Assembly (NCBI GenBank): GCA_002307725.1
Contig: DBUB01000010.1
Location: 186,001 to 250,000 of the forward strand
DNA length: 64,000 nt
Origin: Alphaproteobacteria bacterium UBA1301
Lineage (GTDB): Bacteria; Pseudomonadota; Alphaproteobacteria; Micropepsales; Micropepsaceae
Direction of reading: 5' to 3'
Position 1 is the stretch's first letter; each line of letters begins with the position of its first letter. The notes under the pieces were generated by a model. That model did not search any database. It saw only the letters and a list, made by a program, of their open reading frames with translations, and was not told the origin of the DNA. The position numbers were made by a program, and so were the translations under genes. This document shows positions 40,044-50,570 of this stretch, piece by piece.

Positions 40044-42473
40044 TCACACCATCTCTTGCTCGCGTTCGTTGAGCGGTTGTGGGGTGTCGTGGACGCGGCG
40101 GGGGAAGTGGCAGCGCACCAAGGTGCCGGATTTGGAGGATTCGATCTCGACCCAGCCGTCATGCAGCTCGACGAAGCGGTCGACAAGAGCGAGGCCGAGG
40201 CCGGCACCGCCGCGCTGACCGGCAGCGGATTTGGCGGAGAATTTCTCGAACACCGTGGCGCGCACATCGGGATCGATGCCGGGGCCGTTGTCCTGCACCC
40301 AAATCTGCACGTCTTCGTCCACGATCTTGCCGCCGAGCACGATGGTGCCGCCCTGAGGCGTGAACTTGAAGGCGTTGGAGAGGAGGTTGAACACCACCTG
40401 GCGCACGCGGCGCGCATCGGCGAAAAAGACGCCGGCATGCTCGGTACAATCGATCATGAGGTTAAGGCCGACCTTACCGCCCCATTCGTGGGCGTGGCTG
40501 GCGACTTCGCTCAGCATCGGGCGAAGCTCGATCTTGTCCAGTTCCAGACGCAGGCTACCGGATTCGATCATGGCGAGATCGAGGATGTCGCTGACCAGAC
40601 TCGTGAGGGTGGAGGAGGCCTGCAGGATGTCCTTGACGTAACCGGTCTGGCGCAAATTCAACGGGCCGAAGTCTTCGGTCGACAGAAGCTGGGCGAAGCC
40701 GGCGATGGTGGTGATTGGCGTGCGCAGTTCGTACGACACATGCTTGATGAATTCGGATTTCAGCCGGTCGGCGGCTTCGAAGGCTTCGGCGCGCTCGCGC
40801 AAAACATGCTCGATGCGGAAGCGATCGGTGACGTCGGAGAAGGTGGCAAGCGTGGCGCCGTCAGGCAGCGGCGACAGGCCGAGCGTCAGGATGGAACGGT
40901 CGTTGCGCTCGATCTCGCCCATGCGGTGATCGATTTCGGCGCCGGCGACGATGGCCGCAATCAGATGCTCCCACACCGGTGTTTCGCCGTATTTCTCGGC
41001 ACAAGCGGCGGCGATGGCCCGCACATGCGGTTCGTCGTCGAGGTCTTTCGGCGTCAGGCTCCACAGTTTGCCGAAGGCGGCGTTGTAAAGCTTGAGGCGG
41101 CCGTCAGGACCGAACACCGCAACGCCTTCCTGCAAGGTATTGAGTGTTGCCGTCTGCACCTGGATCAGCGTTTTGTACGAGGTGGCCAGCGACAGCTTCT
41201 CGGTGACGTCTTCATAGAGGAAGGTGAGGCCGCCGAACGGATGCGGCTGGGCCACGACGCGCAAGGTCTTGCCGCCGGGAATGTGCCAGAGGTCCTCGGA
41301 GGGATATTCGCGCGCGGTTTTGTAGAGATCGAGGCGTTCGCGTTTCCAGCCGTGGTAATCGCGCTGCTCCGGCAATTTGCGCTCCTCGCGCAAGCGGTCG
41401 AGAATTTCGCCGTCGCCGGGATGTTTGTCGAGCCACTTGTCGGGCATGTCCCAGAGCTTCAGATAGGCGCGGTTATAGAAGTGCAGCTTCTGATCGGGCC
41501 CGAAAATCGCCACCGCCGTCGCCAGCTTGTCGAGCGTGTCGGTGTGGGCGTCGATGTGCTGTTGCAGCTTGGCTTCGCCCGCCGCCACGTCGGTGACGTC
41601 GGACGCGGTGCCGATGATGCCGGTCTCGGTCGGGATTTCGGTGATCTGCAGCGCCCGGCGCGAACCGCTGATCACGGCGTAGCGCTTGGCTTCCACCGTT
41701 TCGGCTTGGCTGCGGGCCGTGGCGGCGAGATCGCGCTCGGTCTTTTCCAGCGCTGATCCGTTGCGGGTGGCGGTTTCGAGATCAGGCACACCGGCGGTTT
41801 CGAGGAAGGCGCGGTTGCCCCATACCAGCGATAGCGTCTTGTCGCGCAACCAAACGGGAACCGGCAGCGAATTCAGGATGCTGCGGAAATCGAGCGCTTG
41901 GGTTGGCGATTGGGCTTGAGGCGCTGGCTCGATCCACACCGCCGCCAAGCCGCCAACCGCGCGGCCGCGCAGCGTCAGCGTGCGCCCGCTGGCATCGCGC
42001 GCCGCCATCGCGAAGGCCGCGCCATGAGCGCTCAAATCATCAAGGGCTGTCGACAAGCCAGTGGCGTCGGGACCTTTGAGGCAGGAGTCGAGCTGTGCTT
42101 CGGCGCCGCCGTAAGACATCGGCCCATCGGTGTCGCGGCCCCAAACGATCAGGGCGTCGCGGCAGACGTCGAGCAGCGCATCGCGTTCGCCAACCGCCGC
42201 CCGCTGGCGGGCGCCCGCATTGCGCAGTTGGCGCTTCAGCTTGAGCGACCGCTTCTGTTCGACCAACGCCCACATGCCGGCCGCAACGGCGAGCACGGCT
42301 GCGCCCGCTGTCATGGCGGTCAGCACCACACCGGTTTCGTCAAGCGGCAGGGCAGCCGACAGCATGGGCTCGCCAGCCAAAGCTGGAGCCGTCGTACACG
42401 CGGCGCAGGCCGCAACCGAAAGGAGAAGTCTCCCTCGCATTACCCATTTTCCCGGTGATCTTTTATGTCCCAT
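40044..42473 (-). CDS. divL: DivL-type PAS-domain pseudo-histidine kinase
   Basis: An 809-residue membrane protein. Residues 12-33 look like a signal sequence, followed by a membrane span at about 48-70, several PAS domains (about 195-290, 315-425, 435-550), the DHp helix and an HATPase domain (VFNLLSNAFKFTP, QDNGPGID, GGAGLGLALVDRF). The H-box reads KHVSYELRTP: the phospho-acceptor His is replaced by Tyr581, the hallmark of Caulobacter DivL, which regulates CckA and CtrA through DivK. Start may instead be ATG 42440 (MRGRLLLSV). The gene order near tsaE also fits divL. Confidence 0.85.
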   Translation of the reverse strand: MGHKRSPGKWVMRGRLLLSVAACAACTTAPALAGEPMLSAALPLDETGVVLTAMTAGAAVLAVAAGMWALVEQKRSLKLKRQLRNAGARQRAAVGERDALLDVCRDALIVWGRDTDGPMSYGGAEAQLDSCLKGPDATGLSTALDDLSAHGAAFAMAARDASGRTLTLRGRAVGGLAAVWIEPAPQAQSPTQALDFRSILNSLPVPVWLRDKTLSLVWGNRAFLETAGVPDLETATRNGSALEKTERDLAATARSQAETVEAKRYAVISGSRRALQITEIPTETGIIGTASDVTDVAAGEAKLQQHIDAHTDTLDKLATAVAIFGPDQKLHFYNRAYLKLWDMPDKWLDKHPGDGEILDRLREERKLPEQRDYHGWKRERLDLYKTAREYPSEDLWHIPGGKTLRVVAQPHPFGGLTFLYEDVTEKLSLATSYKTLIQVQTATLNTLQEGVAVFGPDGRLKLYNAAFGKLWSLTPKDLDDEPHVRAIAAACAEKYGETPVWEHLIAAIVAGAEIDHRMGEIERNDRSILTLGLSPLPDGATLATFSDVTDRFRIEHVLRERAEAFEAADRLKSEFIKHVSYELRTPITTIAGFAQLLSTEDFGPLNLRQTGYVKDILQASSTLTSLVSDILDLAMIESGSLRLELDKIELRPMLSEVASHAHEWGGKVGLNLMIDCTEHAGVFFADARRVRQVVFNLLSNAFKFTPQGGTIVLGGKIVDEDVQIWVQDNGPGIDPDVRATVFEKFSAKSAAGQRGGAGLGLALVDRFVELHDGWVEIESSKSGTLVRCHFPRRVHDTPQPLNEREQEMV

Positions 42474-42889
42474 GAGGGACCGCCCCGGTAACCATCGATT
42501 CGCGCCCCATGCGTCGAATCAGAATGGAATCAACATGATACGGGCATTAACCCTCTGCGCAACACCTTGTGGTTAAAAAAGTGTAAAAGCGCAGATCTAG
42601 CCTTGCCCGCAACGATTGGGGTCGGTTTCCAAAACCTGAGTCAAAACAGAGCTCTAAAAACTCAGGCTACGGAAAGAAAACCCCACCAAAAAATAAATTT
42701 GGCGGGGTCGCATTAATTTTGTCTTTACGCTGACGTGGAATCGCTGGGGTGCGATTCGCTGCCGCCGTAGTTTCCCTTATGACCGTTCCGGAGTGGGGCT
42801 TCGCGTACGATGCTCGTCGATCCATGAATGACACGCTCTTGTTGGCGTTGGTCTAGAACTGTCATGTTTGATGACTGGGGGCAGGCACC
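42474..42889. other. Divergent intergenic region between divL and the small TPR gene; holds a minus-strand terminator
   Basis: About 415 bp with no convincing protein gene. It contains the terminator at 42671-42707 and, to its right, a perfect GAATCGC-TGGGGT-GCGATTC hairpin (42738-42757). The ATG of the TPR gene has only a GGGGGCAGG-like ribosome binding site. Confidence 0.45.
42671..42707 (-). terminator. Orphan terminator on the minus strand
   Basis: Minus-strand CCCCGCCAAA pairs with TTTGGTGGGG (one G-U) and is followed by TTTTCTTTC. No annotated minus-strand gene ends here, so it may close a small non-coding RNA transcribed from about 42.7-42.9 kb. Confidence 0.5.
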
Positions 42890-44560
42890 ATGAACACCAC
42901 CTATGAGAACAGCCCGGACGACGCTCTCAACCGGGCTGTTGCGTTGCATGTGGCCGGCGATGTTGCTGGCGCCGCCGTTTTGTACCGGCAAGCGATGGCC
43001 CGTTACCCCGGCCGTCCGCTGCTGATGGCCATGCTCGGCACCGCCGAACTGCAGCTCGGCAACATCGCTGCGGCTATTTCCCTGCTGCAGCAATCGCTGC
43101 AAATCGCGCCATCGCAGCCCGATACGCTGCGCAACCTGGGCTTGGCCTTGCAGAAAGCCGGACGGTTCGAGGCCGCGCTGGCCGCGTTCGACGGCGCCCT
43201 CGCGCACAATCCCGGCCTGACCCAAACCTATGCCGATCGCGCCGAGGTTCTGCGCAGCTTGAAGCGCCCGGAAGCGGCGTTATCCGATTATGAGCGTGCC
43301 GCCGCCAGCCGGCCCGATTGCGCCGAAATCCACAACAATCAGGGAATCGTGTCACTGGAGTTGAAACGTCCGCAAGACGCGCTCGATTGCTTCACCAGAG
43401 CCACGGCCATCAAGGCCGATTTCGCCGAGGCCCACCACAACCGCGGCAACGCACTAAGCCAGTTGAACCGCCCGCAAGATGCCGTTGACGCCTACGACCG
43501 CGCCATCGCGCTTCGTCCCGATCTGGCGCGCGCTCACTATGCCCGCGGCAACGAGCTGATGGGGATAGGCAAGGTGGACGACGCCTTGGCCAGCTATCGC
43601 CGGGCGTTGGCCACCGAACCGGATTTCGCCGACGCCAGTCTGAACGTTGCCGTTCTCGAATTGCTGAAGGGCGATTTTGCTCAGGGCTGGCGCCGCTACG
43701 AACAGCGCTGGCGCAGCAGCAAGATGAACCATCTTCCCTTTGCGTTGCCGCAGCCGCGGTGGACGGGTGACAAATCCCCGGCCGGCAAGACCTTGCTGAT
43801 CCGGGCCGAACAAGGCCTGGGCGACACCATCCAATTTTGCCGCTACCTGCCGATGGTCGCCGCGCTCGGCGCCAAGGTGATCGCCAGATTGCAGCCCGCA
43901 ATCCTGCCGCTGTTTGCGGCGGCGTATCCCGATATCGAATGCGCCAGTATCGACGCCCCCTTGCCGGATTTTGACTGGCATTGTGCGATGTTGAGCCTGC
44001 CGTTTGCTTTCCGCACGAACTTCGATTCCATCCCGGCCAAAGTTCCTTATCTGTGGGCTGATCCGGGCCTGGTTGCGGCTTGGCGCGCCAAACTCGGCCC
44101 CAAGACCCGGCCGCGCATCGGCTTGGCTTGGTCGGGCAGCCAGGAAAATCGCAACGACTTCCTCCGCAGCATCTGGCTCGATCAGTTGGCGCCGCTGCTG
44201 GCGCTGCCTTTCGAGTTCCACGTGCTGCAAAAGGATATCCGCCCGGAGGATGACGCCGCGCTGGCAAGTCTGCCGTCGGTTGCGACGCACCGCAGCGAAT
44301 TGGAAGGCTTTGCCACCACTGCTGCCCTGATCGAGACGATGGATCTGGTGATTTCGGTCGATACGTCCATCGCCCATTTGGCCGGTGCGATGAACAAGCC
44401 GGTTTGGATCATGCTGCCGTTCGTGCCCGATTGGCGTTGGCTTTTGGATCGCAGCGACAGCCCGTGGTATCCGAGCGCGACCTTGTTCCGTCAGCCGGCC
44501 GTGAAAGACTGGGCCGGAACCGTGGCGGCGGTGGCAGACCGGCTGCGCGCGGCATTCTAA
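42890..44560 (+). CDS. TPR-repeat protein with C-terminal glycosyltransferase-like domain (small paralogue)
   Basis: A 556-residue paralogue of the 37206-39803 product. About seven TPRs (residues 9-245; for example LAHNPGLTQTYADRAEVLRS) precede the same GT9-like domain: GKTLLIRAEQGLGDTIQFCR, RIGLAWSGSQENRND, ISVDTSIAHLAGAMNKPVWI and WRWLLDRSDSPWYP. The near-identical C-terminal blocks show shared ancestry, with the TPR number changed. Cytoplasmic by sequence. Enzymatic activity inferred only. It converges on ahcY with a shared terminator. Confidence 0.85.
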   Translation: MNTTYENSPDDALNRAVALHVAGDVAGAAVLYRQAMARYPGRPLLMAMLGTAELQLGNIAAAISLLQQSLQIAPSQPDTLRNLGLALQKAGRFEAALAAFDGALAHNPGLTQTYADRAEVLRSLKRPEAALSDYERAAASRPDCAEIHNNQGIVSLELKRPQDALDCFTRATAIKADFAEAHHNRGNALSQLNRPQDAVDAYDRAIALRPDLARAHYARGNELMGIGKVDDALASYRRALATEPDFADASLNVAVLELLKGDFAQGWRRYEQRWRSSKMNHLPFALPQPRWTGDKSPAGKTLLIRAEQGLGDTIQFCRYLPMVAALGAKVIARLQPAILPLFAAAYPDIECASIDAPLPDFDWHCAMLSLPFAFRTNFDSIPAKVPYLWADPGLVAAWRAKLGPKTRPRIGLAWSGSQENRNDFLRSIWLDQLAPLLALPFEFHVLQKDIRPEDDAALASLPSVATHRSELEGFATTAALIETMDLVISVDTSIAHLAGAMNKPVWIMLPFVPDWRWLLDRSDSPWYPSATLFRQPAVKDWAGTVAAVADRLRAAF

Positions 44561-44565
44561 CAAAA

Positions 44566-44593
44566 CGCCTCCCCCACGGTGGTGAGGGAGGCG
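44566..44593 (-). terminator. Terminator between the TPR gene and ahcY
   Basis: CGCCTCCC and GGGAGGCG arms with a 12-nt loop; on the minus strand followed by TTTTG. Best placed as the ahcY terminator, possibly bidirectional. Confidence 0.75.
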
Positions 44594-44617
44594 CCAATTT
44601 CGTCCGATAAAAGTGGT

Positions 44618-46018
<1,401 letters not shown>

Positions 46019-46100
46019 GGCGGCAGGTCCCTTCGGGTGGAAACTCGGCCGCCCTCTTAGCAGCGGCCTGCCGGTCCGGCAAGGAGCATATAAAGAAATC

Positions 46101-46114
46101 TGCATATGCATATG
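46101..46114. promoter_or_regulatory. Palindromic site between ahcY and vapBC
   Basis: CATATGCATATG (46103-46114) is a perfect palindrome, as is the overlapping TGCATATGCA. It lies about 70 bp upstream of the antitoxin gene and is a plausible autoregulatory operator or part of the ahcY promoter. Confidence 0.4.
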
Positions 46115-46184
46115 TCTCCTGTTATGTGTCCCCGGGCTTTCATCGGAGTCGGAAGTGTGTCAGAATGTGTGTGGAGGTTCACAC

Positions 46185-46385
46185 ATGGCGACCAATCTTG
46201 CGATCGATCCTGCTCTAATCGAGCGGGCGTTGGAGCTCAGCGGCGAAACCACCAAAAAAGCGGCCGTCACCAAGGCGCTGGAAGAATTCATTGCGCTCCG
46301 AAGCCAGAAGAAGCTGCTCGATTTGATGGGCAAACTCGAATGGGACACGGCCTATGACTACAAAGCGGAGAGGTCGCGCGATTGA
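46185..46385 (+). CDS. vapB: Type II antitoxin, VapB family
   Basis: A 66-residue protein, MATNLAIDPALIERALELSG then TTKKAAVTKALEEFIALRSQ: the short DNA-binding plus helix pattern of VapB antitoxins with an ETTKKAAV segment. GGAGG lies 10 bp upstream of the ATG. The stop overlaps the PIN toxin's TTG start. It binds and neutralises the toxin and represses the operon. Confidence 0.88.
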   Translation: MATNLAIDPALIERALELSGETTKKAAVTKALEEFIALRSQKKLLDLMGKLEWDTAYDYKAERSRD

Positions 46386-46786
46386 GCCTGTTCGTCGATA
46401 CCAGTGTCTGGTCGTTGGCATTTCGGCGCGATGCCCCGGAAAACACCCCACAGACGGGGGCATTGATGCAGGCTTTGGCGGGGAGGCAGATCGTCGTCAC
46501 CACCGGGCTCGTGTTGCAAGAACTGCTGCAAGGGTTTTCGGGTCCGAAGGCACGAGCAACAATTCTGGAGCGGTTCGCGGCGCTTCCTTTGCTTGCTCCG
46601 GATCGCGAAGATCACATCGCCGCCGCCGATCTGCGTAACGCGTGCCGCCGCGCCGGGCTTCAGGTCGGCACCATCGACGCCCTCTTGGCGCAGCTTTGCA
46701 TCCGCCACGATCTCATCATGCTGACCGCCGATCAGGATTTTACCCACCTCGCCCAACACTGCCCGCTGCGGCTTTGGCTGGGGTGA
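46382..46786 (+). CDS. vapC: PIN-domain ribonuclease toxin, VapC
   Basis: A 134-residue PIN domain: SLFVDTSVWSLAFRRD (first Asp), LVLQELLQGF (Glu), GTIDALLAQLCIRHD (Asp) and IMLTADQDFTHLAQ (Asp). Starts with TTG at 46382, overlapping the antitoxin stop by four bases. Distinct in sequence from the PIN toxin at 11978. Confidence 0.9.
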   Translation: MSLFVDTSVWSLAFRRDAPENTPQTGALMQALAGRQIVVTTGLVLQELLQGFSGPKARATILERFAALPLLAPDREDHIAAADLRNACRRAGLQVGTIDALLAQLCIRHDLIMLTADQDFTHLAQHCPLRLWLG

Positions 46787-46970
46787 TGACGCTGACGAAT
46801 CCCCAGTTTCGTTATGGCCGGGCACCGATGTCAGCCCGGATGGACGACCGACAGGTGTTCGGGGACATAACCGCGCGATGGAAGACGGTATCCAAGTTCA
46901 AACTTCATCGACACAAAAGATACGAAGACGCGCCGGTCGTAATTCGTTAGCAAAAATGGCGTGTTTGCTG

Positions 46971-46998
46971 AAAAGAAGGGGAGCCTTTTTGGCCCCCC
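46971..46998 (-). terminator. Terminator of the lipoprotein gene
   Basis: Minus-strand GGGGGGCC and GGCTCCCC arms around AAAAA, followed by TTCTTTT, 14 bp past the lipoprotein gene's stop codon. Confidence 0.75.
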
Positions 46999-47011
46999 AG
47001 ACAATATGTGA

Positions 47012-47623
47012 TCAGTTTGCCGTTGGTTGAGCGGTGCTTGCAGGGGCTGCCTGCGCGCTAGCAGCTGGCGGACTGGCCGGAGTACTGGCCGGCGGCGTTG
47101 CCGTCACTTCGGGAGCTGCTGGTGTTGCGGCTGCTGGGTCGGCCGCAGTCGATGCGTCAACGGCTGCCAGAGGGGCAGTTTCGACGGCTGGTGGCGGCGG
47201 CGGATAGCTGCCCGTCACCAGTTTCGTCGGTTGGCCGATCTCAAGCCGTTCGGTGTAAGCCACCGCCTGGTTCGCGGTGTAGCAAATGCGAAGCTGGACT
47301 TTGCCTTTGCCGACCGACGATTCGACCGGATTGGTGACGATCTCCGCGAGGCCCAGCGTGCCGACGTCCAAAACCGAATAACTGAGCGCGCGCATATAGC
47401 GCCATCCCGTTGAGCCTTCCGGGAACGCGAACACATCGCATGTTGCACCGGCAGCCGACGGCAGTGGCGCGCCAAGTTCGGCCCGCACCAGATCGCGATC
47501 AGTGCCGGGCTTAAGGACGTTCAAGTCCTTCTCGTGCGGCTGATCCAATGCCCGCGAGGCCGAACAACCTTCGAGCGCGACCGCCGCAACGATCGCAAGA
47601 ACCACAGTATGCAACTTTTTCAT
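47012..47623 (-). CDS. Predicted lipoprotein, Ala/Pro-rich C-terminus
   Basis: A 203-residue protein with a lipoprotein signal (MKKLHTVVLAIVAAVALEGC, lipobox LEGC, Cys20). The middle domain (about 35-140) includes LKPGTDRDLVRAELGAPLPS and VGKGKVQLRICYTANQAVAY, a pattern seen in small outer-membrane or periplasmic lipoproteins of the SmpA/BamE-like type (weak resemblance). The last 60 residues are low-complexity Ala/Pro/Thr, likely a linker through the cell wall. Anchored in the envelope; function unknown. Confidence 0.72.
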   Translation of the reverse strand: MKKLHTVVLAIVAAVALEGCSASRALDQPHEKDLNVLKPGTDRDLVRAELGAPLPSAAGATCDVFAFPEGSTGWRYMRALSYSVLDVGTLGLAEIVTNPVESSVGKGKVQLRICYTANQAVAYTERLEIGQPTKLVTGSYPPPPPAVETAPLAAVDASTAADPAAATPAAPEVTATPPASTPASPPAASAQAAPASTAQPTAN

Positions 47624-48279
47624 AACTTCCCCCCAGTTAAACCTACTCCGCTTCGCAACACACTAATTGGTTGAGTTGCCGTGGCAACATACTTTTGTGT
47701 CACGGACAAAATGCGCCAGCTGATTCGGCGCGGTAGAGCTGCGCGGACGGGGCTGCGACCCGTCACGGTAGCCGGTGGCAATTTATGAGGACCGAAGTCC
47801 CACGTAAGCTGTCCCTGCGACACCATGGTGGATTGTGTCGGAACGCGAGGGTCGTGCAGTTAAAATCAGCATGTGTTATACCTCATTCAACAAACCGGCA
47901 GGTACGCAGGCACAACGGCGCGCGTGTTTGGTTCGAATCTGTGGTGAACAACTTGCTTCGCGAAAGTCTCGTTCGAGACGCATTCAGCGATGAGCAGATT
48001 GCCGATACGACATGCGTGTTTTTACGCATTCGCGATCGTAACGAAATCCCGCATCATTACTGCTGTAGTCGCTGCGGTGACGCGTTCTCGCCGTTGGCCC
48101 AAGTGAATGAGACAAAAGTGTGTCGGCGACGCATCAATATGACGCTCTAATAAGGCTTCCTTTCGGCATGTATTTGCCACGCCCGAAGCCCATATAGAAG
48201 CAAGTGAAAAGCGGACATCTCGCATCGCTGCGCTGATTGGAAAAGGCAGGCGGTGTGAAATCAGCAAGGAGTATGACCA
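47624..48279. other. Intergenic region upstream of pflB; one doubtful open frame
   Basis: About 655 bp. A frame from 47785 to 48150 contains WFESVVNNLLRESLVRD and a terminal CCSRCGDAF, vaguely ComFB-like, but has no ribosome binding site or codon bias, so I do not call it. I searched by eye for an FNR site (TTGAT-N4-ATCAA) and found none. The pflB ribosome binding site AAGGAG is at 48266-48271. Confidence 0.35.
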
Positions 48280-50544
48280 GTGGATCGTGTTGCTGTTCAA
48301 GTTGCGGACAAAGATGTGACGTTCGTCGGCCCGGCGTTTACGGGCACCTCGTGGAAGCACGAGATCAACGTCAGGGATTTCATCCAGCTCAATGTGCATC
48401 CTTACACCGGCGATGAGACCTTCCTGGTGCCGCCAACCGAGCGAACGCTGGCACTGTGGAAAGAAGTGCGGGCGCTGATGGACGCCGAGACGGCCAAAGG
48501 CGGCACGCTCGACATGGACACCGATATCGTCTCCACCATCATCAGCCACGCCCCGGGCTACATCGATAAGGATCTGGAGCAGATCGTCGGCTTGCAGACC
48601 GATAAGCCGCTCAAGCGTGCGCTGATGCCGTTCGGCGGCATCAAGGTCGCTGAACACGCCGTGGAAGCCTATGGCTACAAGGTGGCCCCTGAAATCCACC
48701 ACGCCTTCACGCATTATCGCAAGACGCACAACGACGGTGTCTTCGACGTCTACACCAAGGCGATCCGCGACGCGCGTAAGTCCGGTATCATCACCGGTCT
48801 GCCGGACGGCTACGGCCGCGGCCGTATCATCGGCGACTATCGCCGCGTCGCCCTTTACGGCGTCGACCGGCTGATGGCGGAACGCCAGGAGCAGTTCGCG
48901 GCGCTCGAAAGCGTCATCAACGAGGAAACCATCCGCTTGCGCGAAGAGCTGTCGGAACAGTTCCGTGCTCTCAAGCAGCTCAAGGAGATGGCGGCCTCTT
49001 ACGGCTTCGATATTTCCCAGCCCGCCACCAATGCGCGCGAAGCGGTGCAGTGGGTTTATTTCGGTTATCTCGCGGCGGTGAAGGAACAGAACGGCGCCGC
49101 CATGTCGATCGGCCGCATCTCGTCGTTCCTCGACATCTATATCGAGCGCGACCTCAAGGCCGGCATCCTGACGGAATCCGACGTGCAGGAACTCATCGAC
49201 CATCTGGTGATGAAGCTGCGCATGGTGCGTTTCGCCCGCACCCCGGAATACAACGACTTGTTCTCGGGCGATCCCACTTGGGTGACCGAAGTCCTCGGCG
49301 GCATGAGCCTCGACGGCCGTCCGCTGGTGACCCGCACCACCTTCCGCATCCTGCACACCCTCACCAATCTGGGCTCGGCGCCGGAACCGAATCTGACGGT
49401 GCTGTGGTCGGTCAATCTGCCGCCGGCGTTCAAGAAGTATTGCGCCCACATGTCGATCACGACGAGCGCGATCCAGTACGAGAACGACGATTTGATGCGT
49501 CCCTATTGGGGCGACGATTACGGCATCGCCTGCTGCGTTTCGGCCATGCGAATCGGCAAGCAGATGCAGTTCTTCGGTGCCCGCGCCAACCTCGCCAAGA
49601 CGCTGCTCTACGCGATCAACGGCGGCCGCGACGAAATCAGCGGCAAGCAAGTCGGTCCGGCGCTCGCCCCGATTACCAGCGACGTGCTCACCTATGACGA
49701 AGTGATGCCACGCCTCGACCAGATGATGGACTATCTCGCTTCCACCTACATGGATGCGCTGAACATCATCCACTATATGCACGACAAGTACTGCTACGAG
49801 CGCATCGAGATGGCGCTGCACGACCGCGACATCCTTCGCACCATGGCTTGCGGTATCGCCGGCCTGTCGATCGCGGCGGACTCGTTGTCGGCGATCAAGT
49901 TCGCCAAGGTCAGCGTCAAGCGCGACGCGCGTGGTTTGGCGGTTGGTTTCGACATCGACGGCGAATATCCGGCCTATGGCAACAACGACGACCGGGTGGA
50001 CTCGATCGCCGTCGATCTGGTGGAACGCTTCATGCGCAAGTTGAAGACCCGCAAGACCTACCGTAATGCGGTGCCGACCCAATCGATCCTGACCATCACC
50101 TCCAACGTGGTCTACGGCAAGAAGACGGGCGATACCCCGGACGGCCGTAAAGGCGGCGAGCCGTTCGCGCCGGGTGCCAACCCGATGCACGGCCGCGACA
50201 AGAAGGGCGCGCTGGCGTCACTATCGTCGGTCGCCAAACTGCCCTACGAACATGCGCAGGACGGCATCTCCAACACCTTCTCGATTATTCCGGGGGCTCT
50301 GGGCAAAACGGGCCACGGCCGCAAGGACAATCTGGTCGGCCTCTTGGACGGCTACTTCATGAGTGGCGGCCACCACCTCAACGTCAACGTGTTCGATCGT
50401 GAGACGTTGATGGATGCGATGGATCATCCGGAAAAATACCCGCAGCTCACCATCCGCGTGTCGGGTTATGCCGTGAACTTCATCAAGTTGACGCGAGAAC
50501 AACAAATGGATGTCATCCACCGCACGTTCCATCAGGTCGTCTGA
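48280..50544 (+). CDS. pflB: Formate C-acetyltransferase (pyruvate formate-lyase)
   Basis: A 754-residue glycyl-radical enzyme converting pyruvate and CoA to acetyl-CoA and formate. The paired active-site cysteines are Cys418-Cys419 in [12 protein letters not shown], the same numbering as E. coli PflB. The radical glycine is Gly729 in [14 protein letters not shown] near the C-terminus. GTG start at 48280 with AAGGAG 8 nt upstream. The activase follows 26 bp downstream. Oxygen-sensitive and active only anaerobically, so its presence indicates fermentative growth, uncommon in alphaproteobacteria. Confidence 0.97.
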   Translation: MDRVAVQVADKDVTFVGPAFTGTSWKHEINVRDFIQLNVHPYTGDETFLVPPTERTLALWKEVRALMDAETAKGGTLDMDTDIVSTIISHAPGYIDKDLEQIVGLQTDKPLKRALMPFGGIKVAEHAVEAYGYKVAPEIHHAFTHYRKTHNDGVFDVYTKAIRDARKSGIITGLPDGYGRGRIIGDYRRVALYGVDRLMAERQEQFAALESVINEETIRLREELSEQFRALKQLKEMAASYGFDISQPATNAREAVQWVYFGYLAAVKEQNGAAMSIGRISSFLDIYIERDLKAGILTESDVQELIDHLVMKLRMVRFARTPEYNDLFSGDPTWVTEVLGGMSLDGRPLVTRTTFRILHTLTNLGSAPEPNLTVLWSVNLPPAFKKYCAHMSITTSAIQYENDDLMRPYWGDDYGIACCVSAMRIGKQMQFFGARANLAKTLLYAINGGRDEISGKQVGPALAPITSDVLTYDEVMPRLDQMMDYLASTYMDALNIIHYMHDKYCYERIEMALHDRDILRTMACGIAGLSIAADSLSAIKFAKVSVKRDARGLAVGFDIDGEYPAYGNNDDRVDSIAVDLVERFMRKLKTRKTYRNAVPTQSILTITSNVVYGKKTGDTPDGRKGGEPFAPGANPMHGRDKKGALASLSSVAKLPYEHAQDGISNTFSIIPGALGKTGHGRKDNLVGLLDGYFMSGGHHLNVNVFDRETLMDAMDHPEKYPQLTIRVSGYAVNFIKLTREQQMDVIHRTFHQVV

Positions 50545-50570
50545 TATAGTGATTCGGAAGGTAGTTTGTT

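Noticed and set aside
40056..41756. 566-codon frame opposite divL
   Set aside because: Antisense shadow; no motif and divL is well supported.
46019..46111. SAH or SAM riboswitch upstream of ahcY
   Set aside because: I compared by eye with the known SAH element core and saw no matching stems; only a short GC-rich leader is present.
46830..46950. 40-codon frame after vapC
   Set aside because: No ribosome binding site and no conservation signal visible.
47785..48150. 121-codon frame with a ComFB-like stretch and CCSRCG
   Set aside because: No ribosome binding site, no compositional support, and resemblance too weak to call a gene.
48022..50190. 722-codon frame opposite pflB
   Set aside because: Shadow of pflB; no homology, His/Arg-rich complement composition.
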